Origin: Lautropia sp. | Lineage (GTDB): Bacteria; Pseudomonadota; Gammaproteobacteria; Burkholderiales; Burkholderiaceae_E | Reading direction: 5' to 3' | DNA length: 12,134 nt | Assembly (NCBI GenBank): GCA_013813615.1 | Contig: JACCRJ010000548.1 | Span: 1 to 12,134 of the forward strand | Part shown: positions 1-6,763 of the stretch, piece after piece | How the letters are laid out: every line of letters starts with the position of its first letter | Numbering within the stretch: the stretch's first letter is position 1 | Position numbers and translations under genes: made by a program | Notes under the pieces: generated by a model | What the model was told of the DNA's origin: nothing | The model's database searches: none | What the model saw: only the letters and a program-made list of their open reading frames with translations

Positions 1-777
1 GTCGAGCACCGCATGCTTCAGGCCTCGCGCGCTGAGCGCAGCCACGAGGTCCGGCAAGTTCACCACCGGCCCGCGGCCGAAATTGATCAGGCAGGCGTGC
101 GCCGGCATCGCCTGCAGCAGGGCTTCATCGACCAGGTGGCGCGTCTGGTCCGTCAGCGGCAGCAGGCAGACCAGGATGTCGGTGCGGGACACCATCGCCA
201 TCAGGCCCTCGCTGCCGCTGAACGTGGTAACGCTGCCGAGGTCGCCGAGGCGCTTCGGTGTCCGGCTCCAGCCGAGCACCGGAAAGCCGGCGTCGCCAAG
301 CCTGCGCGCAGCCGCGACCCCGAGCACCCCGAGGCCGAGCAGGCCCACGCGTCGCCGCGACGGCGGCACATACGGCAGCTGAAGCCACTGCGTGGCGCGC
401 TGCTGGGCGAGGTAGGCAGGCATGTCGCGGTGCAGATAGAGCGTCCACGCAAGCACTGCCTCTGCCATGGTGCGCGCGAGCTCCGGATCCACCATCCGCA
501 CCAGCGGAAGTCCATCGAATGCGGGTTCGGCGACCAGCCTCTCGACACCGGCCCACAGGCTCTGCATCCATTTCAGCCGATCGAAGCGGCGCACCACCGC
601 CGGGTCCGGATTGGCCACGATTGCCAGTTCAACCTCGTGGTTGTCGGCAATTGCCGCGGCGGGCAGCAGCCGCTCCTGCGGCATCGCGCGGCGCAGTGCA
701 TCCAGCCAGGCCTGCTCCTCATCGGCCGACAGCGAGCCGATGAAAGCAATCGGTGGCCGGGCGGGTCCGGTGGGCAT
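1..777 (-). CDS. ghrA: D-2-hydroxyacid dehydrogenase, glyoxylate/hydroxypyruvate reductase A type (3' end cut by window edge)
   Basis: The minus frame from 777 is open for 259 codons to base 1 with no stop, so the C-terminus lies outside the window. The family reduces glyoxylate or hydroxypyruvate with NAD(P)H in the cytosol. Visible features: N-terminal substrate domain at about 1-100; Rossmann dinucleotide motif GLGVLG at 148-153; a downstream SRT at 171-173, matching the NADPH-binding segment of E. coli GhrA; catalytic arginine R235 in NFGRGP. The sequence ends at the HAVLD segment, which in E. coli GhrA is followed by about 60 residues carrying the catalytic Glu and His, so those cannot be checked. 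The start at 777 is set by GAGGAGG (783-789, minus strand) five bases upstream. An in-frame ATG at 864 is less likely because it lacks such a site and adds 29 residues absent from E. coli GhrA. Family call is strong; exact substrate is inferred. Confidence 0.85.
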   Translation of the reverse strand, partial: MPTGPARPPIAFIGSLSADEEQAWLDALRRAMPQERLLPAAAIADNHEVELAIVANPDPAVVRRFDRLKWMQSLWAGVERLVAEPAFDGLPLVRMVDPELARTMAEAVLAWTLYLHRDMPAYLAQQRATQWLQLPYVPPSRRRVGLLGLGVLGVAAARRLGDAGFPVLGWSRTPKRLGDLGSVTTFSGSEGLMAMVSRTDILVCLLPLTDQTRHLVDEALLQAMPAHACLINFGRGPVVNLPDLVAALSARGLKHAVLD

Positions 778-784
778 GTGGGCC

Positions 785-820
785 TCCTCGCAGGCGATGA
801 TGTCCTCGAAGGCGATGATA
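785..820. repeat. 18-bp tandem direct repeat in the divergent promoter region
   Basis: Bases 785-802 and 803-820 are two adjacent copies of an 18-base unit, identical at 16 of 18 positions; they differ at positions 7 and 18. The repeat lies between the divergent reductase and hydroxylase genes. Its first copy covers the ribosome binding site of the reductase, and the second covers a minus-strand -10-like TATCAT. It could be a regulator binding site or a chance duplication. Confidence 0.7.
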
Positions 821-874
821 GCCGCGCGGGTATATTCGACGGATCGCCGCGGCGCGGCCGGCATTCCGGAGGAA
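803..874. promoter_or_regulatory. Probable divergent promoters and the hydroxylase ribosome binding site
   Basis: Plus strand: TATATT at 831-836 is a good -10 hexamer about 42 bases before the hydroxylase ATG at 879, but no clear -35 is seen. GGAGG at 868-872 lies six bases before that ATG and decides the start. Minus strand: TATCAT (revcomp of 815-820) is a five-of-six -10 match about 38 bases before the reductase ATG at 777, again without a clear -35. The lack of -35 boxes would fit activator-dependent promoters, but that is inference. Confidence 0.4.
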
Positions 875-878
875 GTCG

Positions 879-2093
879 ATGGCGGGGGTTTCGAAACAGG
901 CGGCGGCCGCATCGACCGCCGGATCCTCGGCAATGCCGATCCTGATTGCCGGCGGCGGCATCGGCGGCCTCGCCTGCGCCCTGGCTCTTTCCCGCCAGGG
1001 CTTCCAGGTCAAGGTCCTGGAGCAGGCGTCGCAGGTGGGCGAGATCGGCGCCGGCATCCAGCTCGGTCCCAACGCCTTCGCCGCGTTCGATGCGCTCGGT
1101 GTCGGCGATCGGGCGAGGTCACGCGCCGTCTACACCGAGCGGATGGTGATGATGGACGCCATCGATGCGAGCGTCGTTGCCGACGTGCCTCTGGGAGAAG
1201 CCTTCCGCCGGCGCTTCGGCAACCCGTACGCGGTCATCCATCGTGCCGACGTCCATCAGGTGCTCCTCGAGGGCGTGCAGGAAACCGAACTGATCGAGTT
1301 CAAGACGTCGGCCCGCGTGGTTCGGCTGGAGCAGGACGAGGCCGGCGTGCCCGTGTTCGATGCTGGCGGCAGCGCCTACCGGGGTTGCGCCCTGATCGGC
1401 TGCGACGGCGTCAAGTCCGCCGTGCGCCAGCAGATCGTCGGCGACGACGTGCGGGTCACCGGACATGTCGTCTATCGTGCAGTCGTCGAGGCCGACGATT
1501 TTCCGCAGGAGCTGCGCTGGAACTATCCGACCATCTGGGTGGGGCCGGACTGCCACCTGGTGCACTATCCGTTGCGCGGCGGCGACCAGTTCAACCTGGT
1601 CGTCACCTTCCACAGCGCCAGGCAGGAGGTCTGGGGCGTCAGCGACGGCGACCAGCAGGAGGTGCTGACGCACTTCCAGGGAATCCACCCGTTGCCGCAC
1701 CGGCTGCTCGACCTGCCGAAGAGCTGGCGGCGGTGGGCCACTGCGGACCGCGAGCCGATCGCCCGGTGGAGTTTCGGGCTGGCGACGCTGCTTGGCGATG
1801 CCGCGCATCCGATGATGCAGTATCTCGCGCAGGGGGCATGCATGGCGCTGGAGGATGCCGTCACCCTCGGGGCCGCGATCGAAGCGCAGGATGGCGATCT
1901 GGCGGCGGCCTTCGCCCGCTACGAACACTTGCGCGTGACCCGCACCGCGCGGATGGTGCTTTCGACCCGCGAGATGGGCCGTATCTACCATGCCAAAGGT
2001 GTCGAGAGGCTGGTGCGCAACAGCCTCTGGACGGGCCGCACGCCTGAGCGCTACTACGACGCGCTCGAATGGATCTACGGCTGGACTGGTTGA
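879..2093 (+). CDS. FAD-dependent aromatic hydroxylase, 3-hydroxybenzoate 6-hydroxylase-like
   Basis: A 404-residue class A flavoprotein monooxygenase. The close family converts 3-hydroxybenzoate to gentisate using NAD(P)H and oxygen in the cytosol. Visible motifs: ADP-binding GGGIGG at 25-30 with acidic E48 ending the second strand; GAGIQLGPNA at 57-66; the DG motif CDGVKSAVR at 175-183; the ribityl-binding GDAAHP at 306-311, followed by QGACMALEDA at 318-327. The C-terminus (RTPERYYDALEWIYGW, 387-402) is close to that of NagX-type 3-hydroxybenzoate 6-hydroxylases as I remember them. The start at 879 has GGAGG six bases upstream; the inner ATG at 933, just before the FAD motif, has no such site, so there is an 18-residue leader. 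No gentisate dioxygenase is in the window, so the substrate rests on sequence resemblance. 6-Hydroxynicotinate or salicylate hydroxylase is the main alternative. The 3' end overlaps the convergent dehydrogenase by 19 bases. Confidence 0.85.
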   Translation: MAGVSKQAAAASTAGSSAMPILIAGGGIGGLACALALSRQGFQVKVLEQASQVGEIGAGIQLGPNAFAAFDALGVGDRARSRAVYTERMVMMDAIDASVVADVPLGEAFRRRFGNPYAVIHRADVHQVLLEGVQETELIEFKTSARVVRLEQDEAGVPVFDAGGSAYRGCALIGCDGVKSAVRQQIVGDDVRVTGHVVYRAVVEADDFPQELRWNYPTIWVGPDCHLVHYPLRGGDQFNLVVTFHSARQEVWGVSDGDQQEVLTHFQGIHPLPHRLLDLPKSWRRWATADREPIARWSFGLATLLGDAAHPMMQYLAQGACMALEDAVTLGAAIEAQDGDLAAAFARYEHLRVTRTARMVLSTREMGRIYHAKGVERLVRNSLWTGRTPERYYDALEWIYGWTG

Positions 2094-3238
2094 CGGACCC
2101 CCCGGCCGCCAGCGGCGCCCCCCTTGGGGGGAGGCGCCGAAGGCGCGTCGGGGGGTTGCTTTATCCGGTCGCAGACCGCGCGGGTCACTTCTGCGGTGGT
2201 CGCCTTGCCGCCGAGGTCGCGCGGATGCAGCGCCGGGTCGGCGGCGACCGCTTCGATTGCCTGCATCAGGACGCGGGCCGCCTCGGGCTGGCCGAGATGC
2301 TCGAGCATCATCGAGGCCGACCAGAAGGTGCCGATCGGGTTGGCAAGCCCCTTTCCCATGATGTCGAAGGCGGATCCGTGGATCGGTTCGAACATCGACG
2401 GGAAGCGCCGCTGCGGGTCGATGTTGGCGGTGGGCGCGATGCCGAGGCTGCCGGCCAGCGCGGCAGCCAGATCGCTGAGGATGTCCGCATGCAGGTTCGT
2501 GGCAACCAGCGTATCGAGCGAAGCCGGCCGGTTCACCATGCGCGCGGTACACGCGTCGACCAGTTCCTTGTCCCACTTCACGTCCGCAAATTCCCGGCTC
2601 ACCTGCACGGCAATCTCGTCCCACATGACCATCGCATGGCGCTGCGCGTTGGACTTGGTGACGACGGTGAGTTGCTTGCGCGGGCGGGACCGCGCCAGCG
2701 CGAAGGCGAACCGCATGATGCGCTCGACGCCGGCCCGGGTCATCATCGAGACGTCGGTGGCGGCTTCGATCGGATGGCCCTGGTGAACGCGGCCGCCCAC
2801 GCCGGCATACTCGCCTTCCGAATTCTCGCGCACGATCACCCAATCGAGGTCCTTCGGGCCGCAGCGCTTGAGCGGCCCGTCGATGTCCGGCAGGATGCGG
2901 GTCGGCCGGACGTTCGCATACTGGTCGAAGCCCTGGCAGATCTTCAGGCGCAGGCCCCACAGGGTGATGTGATCCGCAATGTCCGGGTCGCCGGCAGAGC
3001 CGAACAGGATTGCATCCATGTCGCGGATCTCGTCGAGCCCTGCCTCCGGCATCATCGAACCGTGCCGGCGGTAGTAGTCGCCGCCCCAGTCGAACTTCGT
3101 GAACCGGAAGTCGAAGCCGCCGGGACCGTTGCCGACCGCCGCCGCCAGCGCCTCCAGCACGGTCTGTCCGGCCGGGATCACTTCCTTGCCGATGCCATCG
3201 CCGGGAATGCAGGCGATCCGGTAAGACTCTCTGCTCAC
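2075..3238 (-). CDS. ttuC: Tartrate dehydrogenase/decarboxylase or D-malate dehydrogenase
   Basis: A 387-residue beta-decarboxylating dehydrogenase of the isocitrate/isopropylmalate family. Characterised relatives (TtuC, DmlA) oxidise tartrate to oxaloglycolate, decarboxylate meso-tartrate to D-glycerate, or convert D-malate to pyruvate and CO2, using NAD and a divalent metal. Visible: IPGDGIGKE at 11-19; RENSEGEYAG at 137-146 with the catalytic tyrosine Y144; catalytic lysine K195 in TKSNAQRH; metal-ligand aspartates D228, D252 and D256 (NLHADILSD); the coenzyme segment with EPIHGSA at 284-290. The start is GTG at 3238, whose GTGA overlaps the stop of the transporter binding-protein gene by four bases, indicating translational coupling. 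The usual protein ends near residue 360. Here a low-complexity tail to 387 is encoded by a palindromic repeat. Tartrate and D-malate activity cannot be told apart from sequence alone. Confidence 0.9.
   Translation of the reverse strand: MSRESYRIACIPGDGIGKEVIPAGQTVLEALAAAVGNGPGGFDFRFTKFDWGGDYYRRHGSMMPEAGLDEIRDMDAILFGSAGDPDIADHITLWGLRLKICQGFDQYANVRPTRILPDIDGPLKRCGPKDLDWVIVRENSEGEYAGVGGRVHQGHPIEAATDVSMMTRAGVERIMRFAFALARSRPRKQLTVVTKSNAQRHAMVMWDEIAVQVSREFADVKWDKELVDACTARMVNRPASLDTLVATNLHADILSDLAAALAGSLGIAPTANIDPQRRFPSMFEPIHGSAFDIMGKGLANPIGTFWSASMMLEHLGQPEAARVLMQAIEAVAADPALHPRDLGGKATTAEVTRAVCDRIKQPPDAPSAPPPKGGAAGGRGVRQPVQP
2094..2158. repeat. GC-rich compound palindrome between convergent genes, possible bidirectional terminator
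   Basis: Three nested pairings are visible: an outer ACCCCCC (2097-2103) with GGGGGGT (2150-2156); an inner hairpin CCCCCC-TT-GGGGGG (2118-2131); and GCGCC-GAA-GGCGC (2134-2146). The element starts directly after the hydroxylase stop and is read through by the dehydrogenase on the other strand. Elements of this style occur between genes in many Burkholderiales genomes as I remember them, so I take it as a dispersed repeat that can end transcription from either side. There is no long T tract on either strand. Confidence 0.6.
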
Positions 3239-4191
3239 TTGATCAACCCCGCATCCTTCGCGTCCTGCAGGTAGCCCTTCTTGCGCTCCTCCATGAACGC
3301 CGGCATCTTGTCGACCGAAATATCGACCAGGTCGTAGCCGGCGTCGGCCAGCTTCTTGCGCGACTCCGGATCCGCATTGAGCGCGGCCATCACGTCGGAC
3401 ACCTGCTTCTGAATCTCCGGCGGTGTCGACTTGGGCACTGCCACGCCTCGGTAGGCGCCGTCGACCCAATCGAGCCCGACCTCCTTGAAGGTCGGCACGT
3501 CAGGGAACTGCGGGTGGCGCTTCTCGGAGGCCACCGCCAGCATCCGGGTCTGGGCTTTCTGCTGGATCGCGAAGGGCAGGTAGCTCATCGCCGCGTCCAC
3601 ATGTCCACCGAGCACGGACGCCAGCAGGTCGCCGGTGCCCTTGAACGGCACGTAGGTCGACTTGATGCCAGCCAGCTTGTTGAGCCGCTCATGCGCCATG
3701 TGGTTGGCCGAGAAGCTGCCGGAGCCGGCGAAGTTCAGAGAGCCCGGTTTCGCTTTCGAGGCTGCGACGAGGTCCTGAAAGGTCTTGAACGGGCTCGACA
3801 GCGGCACCACGATCGCATCGGCGGTGTAGTGGTAGAAGTACACCGGAGCCAGGTCCTCGGTCTTGTACTGGACGTTTCCTTCCAGCGGTTGCAGCACCAC
3901 ATGCGGCAGGTTGACGCCAGCGATGGTGTAGCCGTCGGCAGGCAGCGAGTTGAGCTGCGCCCAGACCAGTCCGCCGCCGGCACCGGGGCGGTTCTGCACC
4001 ACCATCGTCTGGTTGTACTTCTTGCGGAACACCTCGGACTGCATCCGCGCGACGAAATCGGACTCGCCGCCCGGCGTGAACGGGATGATGTATTGCACGG
4101 GTTTTTCCGGGTAGGCGGCTTGTGCGGCAACGGCGCCCAGGGACGCGGCAATACCAAGGCAGATCAGACTTCCGATGCGCTGCAGTCTCAT
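3235..4191 (-). CDS. Tripartite tricarboxylate transporter substrate-binding protein (Bug/TctC family)
   Basis: A 318-residue periplasmic binding protein of the Bug family, the usual length. Such proteins capture carboxylates for the TctA/TctB membrane pair or act as sensors. Visible: a signal peptide at 1-25 with basic start, hydrophobic core and AQA cleavage site; then the family's mature start (YPEKPVQYIIPF) and the PGG motif after it that contacts a ligand carboxylate; a QNRPGAGG segment at about 66-73; a periplasmic-binding fold to the end. GAGGAG (revcomp of 4197-4202) lies five bases before the ATG and fixes the start. The gene heads a two-gene operon with the tartrate/D-malate dehydrogenase, overlapping it by four bases, so a C4 hydroxy-dicarboxylate is the likely ligand by context. 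No tctA or tctB is present in the window, so the membrane partner must lie elsewhere. Confidence 0.93.
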   Translation of the reverse strand: MRLQRIGSLICLGIAASLGAVAAQAAYPEKPVQYIIPFTPGGESDFVARMQSEVFRKKYNQTMVVQNRPGAGGGLVWAQLNSLPADGYTIAGVNLPHVVLQPLEGNVQYKTEDLAPVYFYHYTADAIVVPLSSPFKTFQDLVAASKAKPGSLNFAGSGSFSANHMAHERLNKLAGIKSTYVPFKGTGDLLASVLGGHVDAAMSYLPFAIQQKAQTRMLAVASEKRHPQFPDVPTFKEVGLDWVDGAYRGVAVPKSTPPEIQKQVSDVMAALNADPESRKKLADAGYDLVDISVDKMPAFMEERKKGYLQDAKDAGLIK

Positions 4192-4196
4192 GTCGA

Positions 4197-4234
4197 CTCC
4201 TCAATCTCTCTGTTTGTTCGAGAAGGAGACTATA
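4197..4234 (-). promoter_or_regulatory. Probable promoter and ribosome binding site of the binding-protein/dehydrogenase operon
   Basis: On the minus strand, TATAGT (revcomp of 4229-4234) is a five-of-six -10 hexamer about 38 bases before the ATG at 4191. It would give a leader of roughly 30 bases containing GAGGAG (4197-4202). No convincing -35 hexamer is seen at the right distance. Confidence 0.4.
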
Positions 4235-4308
4235 GCCGGGATAGCGGCGGGACGAGCCGCCGCGGGAAAATGCGGCCCGGAGCCCTGGCCGGAGCCGCTC
4301 GGTGCCGA

Positions 4309-4317
4309 TGCTAAGAT
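4309..4317 (+). promoter_or_regulatory. Possible extended -10 promoter of the nuclease-helicase gene
   Basis: TG at 4309-4310, one base, then TAAGAT at 4312-4317 fits an extended -10 element (TGn plus four of six -10 bases). Transcription would begin about seven bases further on, at or next to the ATG at 4325. No ribosome binding site precedes that ATG, so the message could be leaderless. No -35 is evident. Confidence 0.35.
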
Positions 4318-4324
4318 ACTGTTC

Positions 4325-6730
4325 ATGCATACAGCATCCGGCGAGTCGGGCGGCTCGTATGTCATCGCAGTCCGCAGCCTGTGCGAATTCACCGCGCGCC
4401 GGGGCGACCTCGATCTCCGCTTCACGCCTGCCCCCACTTCGCAGGAGGGGATTGCGGGCCATCAGCTGGTGGCGTCGCGCCGGCCGCCGCACTACCAGAC
4501 CGAGCTGAGCCTGTCCGGCAGCCACGGACGCCTGCTCGTGCGGGGCCGGGCAGACGGTTTCGATCCGCTGCGGCAGCAGCTCGAGGAAATCAAGACCCAC
4601 CGCGGCGACCTCGGCGCCATGCCGGCCAACCATCGCGAGCTGCATTGGGCTCAGGCGAAGGTCTATGCCTGGCTGCTGTGCCGCCAGCTTTGCCTCGCCG
4701 AGCTGAATGTCGCGCTGGTCTACTTCGACATCGTCAGCCGCGACGAGACGGTGCTGGTGCAGCGGCTGGGCGCGGCCGAGCTGGAGGCGTTCTTCGAGGA
4801 CCAGTGCAGCAGGTTCCTGCAGTGGGCCCGACAGGAGATGGCGCATCGCGAGCGGCGGGACGTTGGGCTGCAGGCGCTGGCATTCGCGCATCCGCAGTTC
4901 CGCCCCGGCCAGCGAACACTGGCCGAAGCGGTCTACCGGGCCGCGCTCAAGGGCCGCTGCCTGATGGCGCAGGCGCCGACCGGCATCGGCAAGACCATCG
5001 GCACCCTGTTCCCGATGCTGAAGGCGTGCCCCACCGGTAGGCTCGACAAGGTCTTCTATCTGGCCGCCAAGGCGTCCGGGCGCAAGCTCGCCCTCGACGC
5101 ACTGGGGTCGATCAGTGCAATGGCACCACGGCAGCCTGTATCCGCCGGCGGCGGCGAACCCGCGCTGCCGGACCGTAGCGCGCAACCGGCGGGGCTGGCG
5201 CTGCGGATCCTGGAACTGGTCGCAAGGGACAAGGCCTGCGTGCATCCCGACAAGGCGTGCCACGGCGAGTCCTGCCCTCTCGCGAGAGGTTTCCACGACC
5301 GGCTACCCGCTGCCCGCAGCGAGGCGGTCGCCGCCGGCGGCAGGGGCGGGCAGGCGGGGCAGGCGGGGCAGGCCACGGGGGCGGCGCTACTCGACCAGGC
5401 GACGGTGCGGGCAGTCGGGCTTGCACACCAGGTCTGCCCCTACTACCTCACTCAGGACCTGACCCGCTGGTGCGACGTCGTCGTCGGCGACTACAACTAT
5501 TACTTCGACCTGAACGCGATTCTCTACGGCCTCGCACTGGCCAACCAGTGGCGGGTCGGCGTCCTCGTCGACGAGGCGCACAACCTGGTCGCTCGGGCCC
5601 GAGGCATGTACAGCGCCTCGCTCGACCAGCGGGAATTGCAGGCCCTGCGGCGCAGCGGACCCGAGTCGCTGAGGCCGGTACTGACCGCCCTGGGGAGCGC
5701 ATGGAACGCCGTCAACCGGGATCAGCAGGACGACTACCAGGCGTGCGCCGAGCTGCCGCGCAAGCTGCTCGTTGCCCTGCAGAAGTGCAGCTCAGCCATC
5801 GCCGATCACCTCGCTGACCATGCCGATCAGGCAGCGGACGAGCTGCTGCGTTTGCATTTCGACGTTCTGCATTTCCTGAAGCTGGCGGAATCCTTCGGCA
5901 AGCACTCGCTGTTCGACGTGAGCAGGTTTGCCGGGATCGGCCGAGGGCGCGGCGGATCGGTGCTCTGCCTGAGGAACGTCGTGCCGGCCGGCTTCCTGGC
6001 GCCCCGCCTGGCAGCCGCCGCAACCACCACGATGTTCTCGGCTACGCTCGGTCCGCGCCGCTTCCAGGAGGACATGCTCGGCCTGCCGCAGACGACCGCC
6101 TGGCTCGATGTCGAGTCGCCGTTCAGCGCCGCGCAGCTGGCGGTGCACGTCATCAGCCGCATCTCAACCCGCTACCGCGAGCGCGAGGCGTCGATCACGC
6201 CGATCGTGCAACTGCTGGCCCGCCAGTACCGGTGCGACCCCGGCAACTACCTCGCGTTCTTCAGCAGTTTCGAATACATGCAGCGCGTCGCGCACGCCTT
6301 CGCGCGGGAGCATCCGCAAATTGCGTTGCGCCAGCAGTTCCGCGGCATGACGGAAGCGGAGCAGGCGGACTACCTGGCCCGATTCGAACCCGCCCGCCGG
6401 GAGATCGCCTTCGCCGTGCTCGGCGGCTCGTTCGCCGAGGCGATCGACCTGCCTGGCGACCGGCTGCGCGGCGCCTTCGTCGCCACGCTCGGGCTGCCGC
6501 AGGTCAACCCGGTGAACGAGCAGATGCGGCGGCGCATGCAGGACTGCTTCGGCGCAGGCTTCGACTATGCCTATCTCTATCCGGGACTGCAGAAGGTGGT
6601 GCAGGCGGCGGGGCGGGTGATCCGCACCCCCGAGGACCGCGGCGTGCTCTACCTGATCGACGACCGCTTCTCGAGGCCGGAGGTGAGGCGCCTGCTGCCG
6701 GCGTGGTGGGACCTGGAGAGCGGCAGCTGA
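4325..6730 (+). CDS. PD-(D/E)XK nuclease fused to an XPD/DinG-family iron-sulfur DNA helicase
   Basis: An 801-residue fusion. The N-terminal domain (about 1-185) has RecB/Cas4-type nuclease motifs: D77 in GRADG, E88-I-K90, and Q110xxxY114. The helicase follows: Walker A at 217-224 (APTGIGKT); four cysteines C305, C312, C317 and C371 placed as in the XPD 4Fe-4S domain; DEAH box at 416-419; motif VI QAAGRVIR at 760-767. The family unwinds DNA 5' to 3' and likely repairs or processes damaged DNA in the cytoplasm. All motifs checked are intact. The start at 4325 is chosen because family similarity, as remembered, begins near residue 12 (YVIAVRSLCEFTARRGDLDL). The frame is open upstream to 4175, but that would overlap the divergent gene. 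A GQA-repeat insertion (342-350) sits between cysteines 3 and 4. Neighbours give no clue; the exact substrate is unknown. Confidence 0.9.
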   Translation: MHTASGESGGSYVIAVRSLCEFTARRGDLDLRFTPAPTSQEGIAGHQLVASRRPPHYQTELSLSGSHGRLLVRGRADGFDPLRQQLEEIKTHRGDLGAMPANHRELHWAQAKVYAWLLCRQLCLAELNVALVYFDIVSRDETVLVQRLGAAELEAFFEDQCSRFLQWARQEMAHRERRDVGLQALAFAHPQFRPGQRTLAEAVYRAALKGRCLMAQAPTGIGKTIGTLFPMLKACPTGRLDKVFYLAAKASGRKLALDALGSISAMAPRQPVSAGGGEPALPDRSAQPAGLALRILELVARDKACVHPDKACHGESCPLARGFHDRLPAARSEAVAAGGRGGQAGQAGQATGAALLDQATVRAVGLAHQVCPYYLTQDLTRWCDVVVGDYNYYFDLNAILYGLALANQWRVGVLVDEAHNLVARARGMYSASLDQRELQALRRSGPESLRPVLTALGSAWNAVNRDQQDDYQACAELPRKLLVALQKCSSAIADHLADHADQAADELLRLHFDVLHFLKLAESFGKHSLFDVSRFAGIGRGRGGSVLCLRNVVPAGFLAPRLAAAATTTMFSATLGPRRFQEDMLGLPQTTAWLDVESPFSAAQLAVHVISRISTRYREREASITPIVQLLARQYRCDPGNYLAFFSSFEYMQRVAHAFAREHPQIALRQQFRGMTEAEQADYLARFEPARREIAFAVLGGSFAEAIDLPGDRLRGAFVATLGLPQVNPVNEQMRRRMQDCFGAGFDYAYLYPGLQKVVQAAGRVIRTPEDRGVLYLIDDRFSRPEVRRLLPAWWDLESGS
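5351..5368 (+). repeat. 9-bp tandem repeat inside the helicase iron-sulfur region
   Basis: Two perfect copies of CAGGCGGGG (5351-5359 and 5360-5368), with partial copies on both sides, encode GQA tripeptides. The unit is a multiple of three, so copy-number change keeps the reading frame. It lies between the codons of the third and fourth cluster cysteines. Confidence 0.7.
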
Positions 6731-6763
6731 CGGTGTGGCGGGCTCGCCCGGATCTCTGCTTTG

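Noticed and set aside
778..864. An alternative reductase start at the in-frame ATG at 864
   Set aside because: No ribosome binding site precedes it and E. coli GhrA has no such extension. GAGGAGG at ideal spacing marks 777 instead. It is kept as a possibility in the 18-bp repeat finding.
467..2047. A plus-strand frame across the reductase/hydroxylase junction, possibly a fusion or frameshift
   Set aside because: The hydroxylase is complete in its own frame from a strong ribosome binding site, and the reductase is intact on the other strand. There is no sign of a frameshift.
1119..2960. A 613-codon minus-strand open frame antisense to the hydroxylase
   Set aside because: Its translation is rich in Arg, Pro, Ala and Gly with no family motif, and it covers two genes with intact motifs in other frames. 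It is a high-GC shadow. The same applies to the long frames at 467-2047 (+), 3689-5296 (-), 7896-9464 (-) and 10257-11399 (-).
4175..4324. A 50-residue N-terminal extension of the helicase
   Set aside because: It would overlap the start of the divergent binding-protein gene and contains no recognisable domain. Family similarity begins just after the ATG at 4325.
4325..6730. An anti-phage defence system built around the nuclease-helicase
   Set aside because: No second defence component, mobile-element gene or composition change is seen around it, and similar helicases are housekeeping repair genes.
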